Source: an uncultured Lachnospiraceae bacterium (GTDB lineage Bacteria > Bacillota > Clostridia > Lachnospirales > Lachnospiraceae). Taken from it: DNA of 64,000 nt. The notes beneath the pieces were generated by a model, which saw only the letters and a list, made by a program, of their open reading frames with translations, searched no databases and had not been told where the DNA came from. How positions within the stretch are numbered: position 1 is the first letter of the stretch; the number at the start of each line of letters is the position of its first letter. The stretch covers positions 56,385-120,384 of the forward strand of contig CAJUEW010000009.1 of the NCBI GenBank assembly GCA_910585465.1, in the 5' to 3' direction. This document shows, piece by piece, positions 27,503 to 35,844 of this stretch. The translations under genes and the position numbers were made by a program.

Positions 27503-28873
27503 ATGCTATACTCAACATACAGGCCACATACTTTCAAAGAGGTCGTAGGACAGGAAAGTAATATCATAACGTTAAAAGAACAGTGTAAAACAAAGAAATT
27601 TGATTCGGCGTATCTTTTTGCAGGGCATAGAGGAACAGGAAAAACGACTATTGCCCGCATCCTTGCAAGAACCGTATGCTGCGAAGCTTCCAATGAAAAT
27701 GGCCCCTGCAACCAATGTCAAAACTGCCAGTCAATCTTAGAGGGAAAAACATTAGACTGCATTGAATTAGATGCCGCATCACATAATTCTATTACGGACA
27801 TAAAAGAACTTATTGTATCTGCCCAGTATATGCCTACAATATTGCCAAAGAAAATATATATTATAGATGAAGTACATAATCTTTCAGCAGCTGCATTTGA
27901 TGCATTACTAAAAACAATCGAGGAACCGCCGGAACATTGTCTGTTCATACTCTGTACGACAGAAATGCATAAAATTCCGGCAACCATACGTTCCAGATGT
28001 TCCATTTACCAGTTCCGTACCATATCCATTGATGCAATCTGTGGCAGACTGTCCTTTGTCCTAACTGAAACGGGAAAGCAATACGAGGAAGATGCCATAA
28101 AACTGATCGCCAAACAGGCAGATGGATCTATGAGAGATGCCCTCAGTATCGCAGAAAAGCTGATAATATCATGTGAAAAAGTAACTGCAGAACATGTGAT
28201 GAAATCTCTTTGCCTTATGGATAGCGAAGCTTCCTTACAGATGATTCGTTCAATTGTGAAAGGTGACGGCAGGCAGGCAATCCTTTTGCTTCAGGGGATA
28301 AGCGAAGAAGGAAAAAATCTGGTACAGCTGGTCGATAATATATTGCAGTGCTGCACGGATGGGATTGTTCTTCATGCCTCCTCTGGAACTGCGGCTATAT
28401 ATAACACAAAAGAATATCAGGATACCCTTCGTGAAATAATTGATTCTTGCCAAATCGAATTATTATTTTGGTACGTGGAGCAGTTTAGCGTTCTTCGTGA
28501 AAAAATCAGGAACAGTCTGAACCCATATATGGATATTCTTGTATACCTGATAAAATGCTGCAATATAAAGCTTCCTCAGAATGACACTGCAATAATGCTT
28601 CAAAGAATAAATGCTTTAGAAGAAAAGCTAATGAATACTCATGACTGTTGCTCTGGGCATATAAAAGATGCCGACAAAACTGAATTAAACGAAAATACAG
28701 TAAATCATCCTGATGATAGTTTTTGCTCGAACATGGAAGGCAATCCATTTACAGAAGATACAGAAATACCAGCAGAAGAGCAAAAGGATTCTGTTTCTGC
28801 ACAGGAAGTGAAAGAGGAAACAGATGATGGGATGGATGATTATATACTAAGCTTGCTTGGAGGTCATCTTTAA
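27503..28873 (+). CDS. dnaX: DNA polymerase III gamma/tau subunit
   Basis: 456 residues. The order of motifs is classical: YRPHTFKEVVGQ at the N-terminus, Walker A GHRGTGKTT (41-49), zinc cysteines Cys60, Cys69, Cys72 and Cys75, Walker B IIDEVH (120-125), EEPPEHCLFIL, then an SRC motif (IRSRCSIYQF). A collar domain runs to about 370, followed by an acidic tail of about 85 residues without the long polymerase-binding tau region, so this is gamma-like. It assembles the clamp loader with the neighbouring delta-prime-like subunit. It is an extra copy on a mobile element; the chromosomal copy is outside the window. Confidence 0.93.
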   Translation: MLYSTYRPHTFKEVVGQESNIITLKEQCKTKKFDSAYLFAGHRGTGKTTIARILARTVCCEASNENGPCNQCQNCQSILEGKTLDCIELDAASHNSITDIKELIVSAQYMPTILPKKIYIIDEVHNLSAAAFDALLKTIEEPPEHCLFILCTTEMHKIPATIRSRCSIYQFRTISIDAICGRLSFVLTETGKQYEEDAIKLIAKQADGSMRDALSIAEKLIISCEKVTAEHVMKSLCLMDSEASLQMIRSIVKGDGRQAILLLQGISEEGKNLVQLVDNILQCCTDGIVLHASSGTAAIYNTKEYQDTLREIIDSCQIELLFWYVEQFSVLREKIRNSLNPYMDILVYLIKCCNIKLPQNDTAIMLQRINALEEKLMNTHDCCSGHIKDADKTELNENTVNHPDDSFCSNMEGNPFTEDTEIPAEEQKDSVSAQEVKEETDDGMDDYILSLLGGHL

Positions 28874-29648
28874 CTCGGCATATCTTCCTGTCATATGGTA
28901 TGATTATAGTTATATATTTTCTCGATCAGGTTACTACAAATGGAAATATGAGAATATGATAAGAAAATATCCTTTATTTGCTACAATATTAGCGTGTTGT
29001 GAAAGAAAACCGGATACGTATTGCTTTAGGACGAACTTGTATCCTGTATATGTTATTGCTACAAAATATATGGATATATGTGGATTATTTTTTTGTAAGA
29101 TTGAATATGTATACTAAGTAATTCAGGGTGCCTCTTTGCATATGAGGTATCCTGAAAAATAAAACTATATTTAAAGACAAAAACATGTTATACTAAAATA
29201 GTCTTAAAATCTGAAAGAGCGTGTCTATGAATATATGTATGAAGAGAGGCGAAGGAACTTATATATATTTATCATAATATAATTCATATATAGTTATATA
29301 TATAATTGATAAACGTAAATGCAGGAATCCCTGTGTTTTAGAGGAAAAGTGGAAATAAGAACAGATGAGAAATTTCCAGTGAGGATGAAAGTTTGCATCT
29401 ATGGATGTTTTTTTGTTTTTGTGGATGAAAAAATTAAAAAGAGGATGATTTTTTTATTTTGTGGATGAAAATTTTCCATTTTTTATTCACAAAAATATAT
29501 TAAAAGTATAGTAAAATATTTTTTAAATATTTTTTTATATGTTATAGTGGATATTTTTATTAGAAAAGGAGGAAAAATCGGATAGTTTTTGCCTAAAATA
29601 AAGGGAATCACTGGTCAGAAATAAAAAAAGGCACAACAAAAAAGCCCA
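28874..29648. other. AT-rich non-coding stretch with a DnaA-box-like site
   Basis: No convincing gene. A hairpin with wobble pairs (AGGGTGCCTC/GAGGTATCCT, 29126-29154) may end the dnaX transcript. Further right, GTGGATGAAAA occurs twice (near 29421 and 29461) with related GGATG copies. TTATTCACA at 29483-29491 matches the relaxed DnaA-box consensus. The next 70 bases are nearly pure A/T. It may be the outer part of a replication origin. Confidence 0.4.
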
Positions 29649-30887
29649 TTATACAGTCTGAAATAATGCTTGCTGATTGCACTTATCACGGAGAATTGTC
29701 CGTATAAGTGCGCCTATGCTTGTGATTTTAAATTGCGAGTTATAATTTTCATAAACATAGCTGATACAGTTTTTGACGGCATCAAATGTGTATGTAGTGC
29801 AGAGAATCCCTAAATCCTTATAGTCCTTTGCGGATAAGTGGAAGGGGACAAATAACGGTTTATTCAGCCTGGTCAGGGTTCTGGTCTGAATTCCTTCCTG
29901 AGTCAAAAAGGATACATCGGCGTCGTCAAATGTATTTTTTGTAAGAATATTCTGGTTAATGCAGTCCATTGCTTTATCAAGCCTGGAAATATAATTTTCT
30001 ATAAGTGAAGCATTCTGTGTAACATTTTTGTCGTAATTCCTGCGTCCGTGGCAGAGGGGATTCATTTTTAAATGGATATGTTCATCATCACCATCAAAAG
30101 CAACAGAAAAAAGTTCCGAGACAGAGGATAAAGCGTGACGGATAATTCCAGGCTTGCAATAGTTAGGAAGAAAACGGCGCAGGAAATCATAGTCCTGCGT
30201 GAGGGTCAATTCTTTTTCCGGATTGCGGTTCGTATCAATATCTAATGCAGCACGCAAAAAAATCCGGAGCTGATTAAGGTCTGTGATCTGAAGCAGCTTC
30301 TGCAGGCATTCAAAGTTAAATGTAGCGTATCCCCGTCCGCCTTTATCAGCCGGGAGAGAATATGTCTCATATTCAGTCAGGATAACCTGGATTCTTTTTT
30401 TGGAAAGACCATTAGGAGAGTACATAATATATCCATATTCCTGTAATACGGAATTTGCATTTTTTATGGAGCGAACAGTGCAATGAAGCATACCGGCCAG
30501 CTCTTTAGGAGAAAGGTCGCGCACTAAACCATGCTCATCAGGAGAGGCAAAATGATAGATGAGCAGCAGCTTTAAGGCGATGGATTTTAATCTTTTGGCA
30601 TTTCCGAAAATATTTTTCTCATTTATATTCTTGAAGGTTTCATGTACGACTGTTTTATATACAGCGTAGGGACAGTTCTGGCATCGGTTATCAGTTTCCT
30701 TTTGGACTTCTTCAGGCATGAATTCATAGAAATCTACATTTTTGTAATTATCACACTCAAAACAGCCAGACGCTGCGTAATCTAGCTCCTGACTTTCTGT
30801 ATATATGACTTCTTTATAATTTTTCTGAACTCCGATTGCTTTGATAAAAGGAGCTTTTCCAATCCGTGCATATTTTGATAATTCCAA
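29649..30887 (-). CDS. Putative plasmid replication initiator or DNA-binding protein
   Basis: About 412 residues. An N-terminal pair of CXXC motifs (CFEC, CQNC) may bind zinc. A central helix-turn-helix (SPKELAGMLHCTVRSIKNANSVLQEYGYI, about residues 165-195) is clear. I recognise no Rep family. The evidence for an initiator role is position: the iteron array and DnaA boxes lie directly upstream of its start. I prefer the TTG at 30887, about seven bases after GAGGTG, to a GTG at 30896. The alternative is a regulator of origin firing, with the initiator being the gene at 32474. Confidence 0.5.
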   Translation of the reverse strand: MELSKYARIGKAPFIKAIGVQKNYKEVIYTESQELDYAASGCFECDNYKNVDFYEFMPEEVQKETDNRCQNCPYAVYKTVVHETFKNINEKNIFGNAKRLKSIALKLLLIYHFASPDEHGLVRDLSPKELAGMLHCTVRSIKNANSVLQEYGYIMYSPNGLSKKRIQVILTEYETYSLPADKGGRGYATFNFECLQKLLQITDLNQLRIFLRAALDIDTNRNPEKELTLTQDYDFLRRFLPNYCKPGIIRHALSSVSELFSVAFDGDDEHIHLKMNPLCHGRRNYDKNVTQNASLIENYISRLDKAMDCINQNILTKNTFDDADVSFLTQEGIQTRTLTRLNKPLFVPFHLSAKDYKDLGILCTTYTFDAVKNCISYVYENYNSQFKITSIGALIRTILRDKCNQQALFQTV

Positions 30888-31089
30888 GCTTATCACCTCT
30901 TGTCAGAATATTACTTTAGATTCAAATATTAAAAATATATGTGTGTACCACAAAAACATCCAATATTGACTGATTCGGCAATAATACTTGAAAATATAGA
31001 AAGAATAGTCTATAATATTAATGCAGTATCAGCTATTGGTCAACATTAGTCTGAATGATTGATCCATGATTGATATTGTAGTAGTAGCT

Positions 31090-31179
31090 AAACCGCCAAG
31101 AAAAGCTACTGTAAGTATATTTTATATTTCTATGTGGATAACTTTTCTGAAACCGCCAAATTTCACAAAGTTATTCACA
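31090..31179. other. Origin-like segment with two DnaA boxes
   Basis: TGTGGATAA (31133-31141) is a perfect DnaA box and TTATTCACA (31171-31179) a relaxed one in opposite orientation. AAACCGCCAA occurs twice, exactly 60 bp apart (31090 and 31150). A stem GTAGCT/AGCTAC encloses the first copy. The segment lies between the candidate initiator gene and the iterons, as expected for a plasmid oriV. Confidence 0.55.
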
Positions 31180-31239
31180 TTTTTTTATCAACGTTTTAAA
31201 TATACTACATATTTTTAAATTTGTAAAATCGAAAAGTCG

Positions 31240-31500
31240 CACCCAAAAAAGCGGACTAAATAAAGAAAACTATGTATTTAGTGGGAATTTTAAGCATATT
31301 TTTTTGAAAAATTATTATGCTGGGAAAAGGGAAAATGCGGAAAAACCTTGAATTTACAGGGTTTTTAAGAAAGTGGAAGTATTTAGAAAAAAAGTTAAAA
31401 AAATTTTTTATAAAAATGAACCGTTTTTTGTGGACTAAATTTGGAGACTAGGACAGATTGTAAAAAGCGCACCTTAAAAAGCGGACTAAATAGGATTTTA
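31240..31500. repeat. Iterons, scattered proximal copies
   Basis: Three copies of the iteron core CGGACTAAAT: 31252, 31431 (first base T) and 31482. Each is preceded by an ACC- and A-rich arm (ACCC or GAACC, then AAAA). They sit between the DnaA boxes and the regular arrays. Confidence 0.65.
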
Positions 31501-31594
31501 TAATGAAAATCGAGGTAAAAATCTCAATTTTATCTCAAAAAGTCTAAATTGAGTGGGAAGCATTTTTTTTGAAAAAAATTTTATAATAAAAAAA

Positions 31595-31741
31595 GTATCC
31601 CTGAAAAACGGACTAAATGAAAAAAATAAAAAAAATGAACCATAAAAAGCGGACTGAATAAAAATGAAAGAAAAAAGTACCCATAAAAAACGGACTAAAT
31701 ACAAAAAAATAAAAAAATATACCCATAAAAACGGACTAAAT
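31595..31741. repeat. Iteron array with 41-bp period
   Basis: Cores CGGACTAAAT start at 31609, 31650 (one G substitution), 31691 and 31732, exactly 41 bp apart. The extended consensus is about 24 bases, of the form ACCCATAAAAAGCGGACTAAAT in the best copies. Four helical turns between sites would place bound initiators on one face of the DNA. Confidence 0.75.
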
Positions 31742-31770
31742 TTAAATTATATGGAGTAAATCGCAGGAAA

Positions 31771-31863
31771 GATAGCGACAAACTTAATTAATCTGCTATC
31801 TGTAAGAAAAAGATAGCGACAAAATCAATTAATCTGGTACAGGATGATAAAGATAGCGACAAA
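31771..31863. repeat. Variant iterons (GATAGCGACAAA)
   Basis: Three copies of AAGATAGCGACAAA, with the core at 31771, 31812 and 31852. They are spaced 41 and 40 bp apart and so continue the period of the neighbouring array. The core resembles the main iteron with one base deleted (GCG-AC-AAAAT versus GCGGACTAAAT). Confidence 0.6.
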
Positions 31864-31934
31864 ATCGAAATACCCACCGTAAATAGCACAGTCGGTTCTT
31901 CGGACACACTATGTAATGAGCTGCGTGTGAAAAA

Positions 31935-32339
31935 TGACCCATAAAAAGCGGACTAAATAGAGATGTAGGGGATAAGAATGCAGAAAAAATATACCCAAGA
32001 AAGCGGACTAAATGGAGTGACAAAGGTACGGAAGATTAGAAAAATGACCCATAAAAAACGGACTAAATAGAGTTGCAGGGAGTAAAAATGCAGAAAAAAA
32101 TACCCAGAAAAGCGGACTAAATGAAGTTCTGGAATATAAATGGACAGAAAAAATGAACCTGGAAAAACGGACTAAATGAAAGGATGGAGTGGGTGGAAAA
32201 GGAAAAATGAACCTAAAAAAGCGGACTAAATGAAAGGATGGAGTGGGAGGAAATAGAAAAAAGTATCCCAAAAAAACGGACTAAATGAGAAATTGGAGTA
32301 TAGAGAGACAAAAAATGCACCCAGAAAAGCGGACTAAAT
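31935..32339. repeat. Iteron array with 55-bp period
   Basis: Eight copies of CGGACTAAAT start at 31949, 32004, 32059, 32113, 32168, 32222, 32277 and 32330, with spacings of 53-55 bp. Each has an upstream AACC/ACCC arm. The sequence between cores is itself partly repeated. This is the densest block of the origin region. Confidence 0.75.
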
Positions 32340-32365
32340 AAGAAAAATGAAGGATATGTCTGTAA

Positions 32366-32443
32366 AAGATAACGACAAAATAAGAATATGTGGTATGGGA
32401 GAAAAAAGATGGAGACAAAGTTTCAGTTTGAGATAGCGACAAA
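32366..32443. repeat. Distal variant iterons
   Basis: GATAACGACAAA (32368), GATGGAGACAAA (32408) and GATAGCGACAAA (32432) are degenerate copies of the variant iteron and close the array before the next gene. Confidence 0.5.
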
Positions 32444-32465
32444 ATCGGGGAAATAGCAGAAACCG

Positions 32466-32498
32466 CAGAATGCCTAGTCTGCTTCTGCGGTTTTTGTT
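32466..32498. terminator. Terminator-like hairpin at the end of the 32474 gene
   Basis: ACCGCAGAA and TTCTGCGGT form a nine-base stem, followed by TTTTTG on the plus strand. It overlaps the last codons of the leftward gene and may stop rightward transcription coming from the iterons. Confidence 0.55.
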
Positions 32499-34132
32499 AT
32501 ATCAACACATTCTACATCAATGATTTCTGACTGGTCTTCAAGTGCTTTTGTATTAAATTCGTAAGCAATCAGTTCTTTGGAATCTAGCGGAAGGAACTGA
32601 ATTGTTACGGCAGAGTTTTTATTGATAAATTCAAAATCCTTAATTACAATCTGCTCCGATTTCAAAATAGACATATGGTTTGTCAGCTCTTTGACTAAAG
32701 CAGCGTTGCCAATCTTCTGGAGCTTCATGTGTAGACGAAAATAATTTAGCGGGAGGGTCTTGGTATAGGAATTTTTTGCATATTCCGTAAGGCGTTCCTG
32801 CTGTAGTATCATCATGATTCCCTTAGTTTGGGGAGAGTCAACACTTTTATAAGAATCTGTTAAAATGTTAATGTACTTTTTCTGTACATATGTACGGATC
32901 CATTGTTCGGAGGGGGTGTACTGGAAATAATTCTCCTGGAAGTTGATGTACAGGTAATTCAACAATCCGAGAGATGTTGTTTCAATAAGTTCCCCGGTCT
33001 CCCGGCTGCGGATGGTAATTGTATAATCGTAGTTTTTCAGCTTTTCCAGCCGGTTTCCAATATCTTCATAGTGTTTTTTCTTAGGAACCCGGATATTGAA
33101 AACTCTTCTTGTAAACTCCCGTAGATCAACCCGGATATGTTGGGTTGAAAGAGTTTCTCCGTTGATCAGGTTAAAGAGCTGTGTCATGATCTCGCGGTCT
33201 TTCATATCGAGCTCTCGCTGTTTTAGATTAATCTGAAACTCTTTCATAATTTTAGAGAGATTTTTTTCAGTGACTGTACTGGGAAGATCCACGTCTGGAT
33301 TATATTTTACGGTAATATCGCCTTCTATCCCTTTGTCTTCGTCTTTATAGCTGTACTGGTTGAAGAATGTAAGCTCGTTCTCTAACAGCTGAGGCTCAAA
33401 ATCCATTACCGTGCTTCGAAACGAGAATAAGGGGTGTTCGTTGAATTCGGTAGGGTATTTTGTGTTAAATCCTTCAATCGATCCGCCGAATGCATCCTTT
33501 ATGATTAAAAGAGACTCAAAAGTGATGTCATTAATGAACGCATTTGCCAGAGTCTTGGTAGGCTTCTGTGCAGTAAAAGAGAAATCTGTAATGGGAGCGG
33601 TAGTATCGGAGCGCCAGTTGTCAATTTCATTGTATTTGTCGAGCATGATTTCCTCAATAGTCCGGTCATCATCCTGTGAACGATCCATATTGTTGATCAG
33701 AGATGTAGATTCCGCATATTTTCTTAATAAACGGGGATTTTTTGGCCTCATATTTTCCGGAGGGCCCATCTCTTCCTTGATACTGTTGAACCAATTTCTT
33801 TTATATACACGTCTGTTTTCACGGTATGTACGTATCGACTGCTCAATATTTTCCTTGGAGAGTGCGATATATGTGCAGACGGTGATAATATCCTCCAGAG
33901 ATACGGACTTTCTGCATGAGACCATTGTGTTCTGGACAGGAGGTTCGGTATCTGATGCCTTGGATAAAGGCTTTGTGGTTTTGATGTAGTTTTCATCTAT
34001 ATATAGCTCTGGTTTTTTACCTTTGATATATTTTTCATAGGTGGCAATCAGGTTTTTATGGATGTTTGGCTGGATGAATAATGCTATTTTCTCATACTTT
34101 TCATATTGGTTGCTGTCTATCATATCAGACAT
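32474..34132 (-). CDS. Large unrecognised protein beside the iterons, possible initiator
   Basis: About 552 residues. There is no signal peptide and no membrane segment. The N-terminal 110 residues are Lys/Glu-rich. The C-terminal 200 residues contain alternating helices and strands (YFQYTPSEQWIRTYVQKKYINIL and the RLHMKLQKIGNAALVKELT region), reminiscent of winged-helix initiators, but I cannot name a family. I chose the Met at 34132, after GGAGGTGG. Its 3' end abuts the iteron array, so either this protein or the one at 29649 could be the origin-binding initiator. Confidence 0.55.
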   Translation of the reverse strand: MSDMIDSNQYEKYEKIALFIQPNIHKNLIATYEKYIKGKKPELYIDENYIKTTKPLSKASDTEPPVQNTMVSCRKSVSLEDIITVCTYIALSKENIEQSIRTYRENRRVYKRNWFNSIKEEMGPPENMRPKNPRLLRKYAESTSLINNMDRSQDDDRTIEEIMLDKYNEIDNWRSDTTAPITDFSFTAQKPTKTLANAFINDITFESLLIIKDAFGGSIEGFNTKYPTEFNEHPLFSFRSTVMDFEPQLLENELTFFNQYSYKDEDKGIEGDITVKYNPDVDLPSTVTEKNLSKIMKEFQINLKQRELDMKDREIMTQLFNLINGETLSTQHIRVDLREFTRRVFNIRVPKKKHYEDIGNRLEKLKNYDYTITIRSRETGELIETTSLGLLNYLYINFQENYFQYTPSEQWIRTYVQKKYINILTDSYKSVDSPQTKGIMMILQQERLTEYAKNSYTKTLPLNYFRLHMKLQKIGNAALVKELTNHMSILKSEQIVIKDFEFINKNSAVTIQFLPLDSKELIAYEFNTKALEDQSEIIDVECVDITKTAEAD

Positions 34133-34304
34133 CTTATCCACCTCCATATCATTAAGCGTCTATTTTCTAATTATATTATATCGAAAAAAAATATGCAAAC
34201 TTTTCCGACAGCAATTATCAGTATGGAACAAATAAATCATATGGGGCTTGTTGTAAGAGGGAAGAAAATTCTGTAAAATAAATGCCAAAAGGAGGTAGTG
34301 GGAT

Positions 34305-34505
34305 ATGGAGAATAATATGTACCGGTGTAATATCAGATTGGGAAGCCGGGTAAAAATTGTTTTAAAGAAGGATCAGAAATCAGGAAAGCTGACAGAGGGG
34401 CATGTGGAGAGGATACTTACGAACCGGCCGGTCCATACAAGAGGCATCAAGGTCATGCTTACCGACGGACAGATAGGCCGGGTTCAGCAGATACTAGAGC
34501 CATGA
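34305..34505 (+). CDS. ywbE: YwbE family protein
   Basis: 66 residues matching the YwbE/DUF2196 pattern: GSRVKIVLKKDQKSGKLTEGHVERILTN, then HTRGIKVMLTDGQIGRVQ. The family is a small predicted beta-barrel of unknown function, usually chromosomal. It starts after AAGGAGGT and appears to be a single-gene unit. Confidence 0.85.
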   Translation: MENNMYRCNIRLGSRVKIVLKKDQKSGKLTEGHVERILTNRPVHTRGIKVMLTDGQIGRVQQILEP

Positions 34506-34649
34506 AAGAACAGTACGGAAAAAAGAATTGCGGTTTCAGGAAAAGGATGGTAAACTAATACAAACATGATTTGTTTCTATTCCGGGATCTTTTGATCTGG
34601 AAAGATAGGGGAATTCCTGGGAACAGGTCTATGTTCATATAGTAAGAAG

Positions 34650-34672
34650 GCACCTTGCGGGGTGCTTTTTTT
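34650..34672 (+). terminator. Short terminator before the methyltransferase gene
   Basis: GCACC, loop TTGCGG, GGTGC, then seven T. It lies about 48 bases upstream of the start at 34720. Confidence 0.65.
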
Positions 34673-34719
34673 GTTACCCTTTTTGCGGTCAGGAAATTAT
34701 ATAAAAGGAGGATATTCTT

Positions 34720-35799
34720 ATGGAGCAACATGTAAAAAAACAGAATTCATTTTTTCAGACAAGAATGAATCAGGCAAAACTTGGGGCATATTACACAGAT
34801 CCGGCACACTGTCAGTGGATTGCGGAGCTTTTGGAATTTCCCGAGGGAGAGGAGGTCTGCGGTCTGGAGCCGGCCATAGGTGATGGAAACGCGATTATTA
34901 CTGTTATGGGGCGGAGAGACAATACAAACATACATATCTTCGGGGTAGAGTTAAATGAGGCTACGGCAGATATGGCAATTAATCATCCGCTGATTGATGA
35001 ATGCATTTATGGAAATTTTTTGACAGATGCGGTTATCACAAAGGGGGCATTTTCATTCTGCTTTGCTAATCCGCCCTATGGTGAAGAAGACGGGGAGAGG
35101 CTGGAATGGAGGTTTTTCAATAAGATCATACCATGTCTGAGGGAACAGGGAATTTTTGTATTTGTTGTTCCTTATTATGTAATAGCCGAGCCTTTGTTTT
35201 TAAAAGCATGGCATACCAATTTTACTATGGAGTGTTGTTACCGTTTCCATGAGCAGGAGTACAAAAAATGGAAACAGGTGGTGCTGATTGGAAGAAAAAA
35301 AGAAAAGCAACCGGTGAAAGAAGAACAGATGGCTGAAATAAGAAGAGATTTTGATTCCCCGGAAAAAATCCTTCTTTTACCGAAAAGCTATGCCGGGAAG
35401 AAAATAAGAGTGCTGCCATCTATGAAAAAGGATGTAGCTGAATTCAAAAACAAGGAATTTAACGCAGAACGGGCGAAGAAATGTTTGTGTAGGAGTGCGC
35501 TTGATGATTTGGTAAAAGAGAAGATAACACAACAGAAGTTTATCGCGGATGACCTGAGCAGACCGCCGATCATGCCAAATGCAGGCCAGATGTATCTGAT
35601 GGCAATATCCGGTGCAGGCCAGGGACTTGTAGGTTCGGAAGAGTCCAGTGACCGGCATCTGCAGAGGGGAATGGTTACAAATGTAGAGGAAAGCGAGATG
35701 CGGATAGACGAGAATGGCAGAATGGTCGAAGCGGTTCAAAAATTTTCACAGGTTGGTTTCCACATTATTGAAAACAGTGGAATGATACGCAGATTGTAG
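34720..35799 (+). CDS. N6-adenine DNA methyltransferase-like protein
   Basis: 359 residues. The SAM-binding motif is GLEPAIGDGNAI (about 48-60), after LGAYYTDPAHCQWIAELL. The catalytic motif is NPPYGEED (about 117-124), typical of gamma-class N6-adenine methylases, and resembles DUF6094 plasmid proteins. No separate target-recognition domain or restriction gene is visible, so it is probably an orphan methylase protecting or marking the element. It starts after AAGGAGG. It precedes the SNF2-like ATPase, and a short terminator lies between the two genes. Confidence 0.8.
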   Translation: MEQHVKKQNSFFQTRMNQAKLGAYYTDPAHCQWIAELLEFPEGEEVCGLEPAIGDGNAIITVMGRRDNTNIHIFGVELNEATADMAINHPLIDECIYGNFLTDAVITKGAFSFCFANPPYGEEDGERLEWRFFNKIIPCLREQGIFVFVVPYYVIAEPLFLKAWHTNFTMECCYRFHEQEYKKWKQVVLIGRKKEKQPVKEEQMAEIRRDFDSPEKILLLPKSYAGKKIRVLPSMKKDVAEFKNKEFNAERAKKCLCRSALDDLVKEKITQQKFIADDLSRPPIMPNAGQMYLMAISGAGQGLVGSEESSDRHLQRGMVTNVEESEMRIDENGRMVEAVQKFSQVGFHIIENSGMIRRL

Positions 35800-35805
35800 G
35801 GAAAG

Positions 35806-35826
35806 CAGGCAGGAGCCTGTTTTTTG
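35806..35826 (+). terminator. Minimal terminator before the SNF2-like gene
   Basis: CAGGC, loop AGGA, GCCTG, then a run of T. The ribosome-binding site AGGAGGA follows within ten bases, an arrangement compatible with attenuation. Confidence 0.6.
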
Positions 35827-35844
35827 TTAAAGGAGGAAGGGAAC

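Noticed and set aside
28857..29117. 86-codon rightward ORF after dnaX
   Set aside because: It starts at a TTG within the dnaX end, has odd composition and no homology that I recognise.
31498..32271. Leftward ORFs inside the iteron region with repeated PPTPSFHLVRF-like translation
   Set aside because: The repetitive protein sequence is only the reverse translation of the iterons, with no ribosome-binding sites.
31240..32443. CRISPR array
   Set aside because: The regular 41- and 55-bp spacing superficially resembles one, but the conserved core is only 10-24 bases, copies vary, the spacers are similar to each other and there are no cas genes. Iterons fit better.
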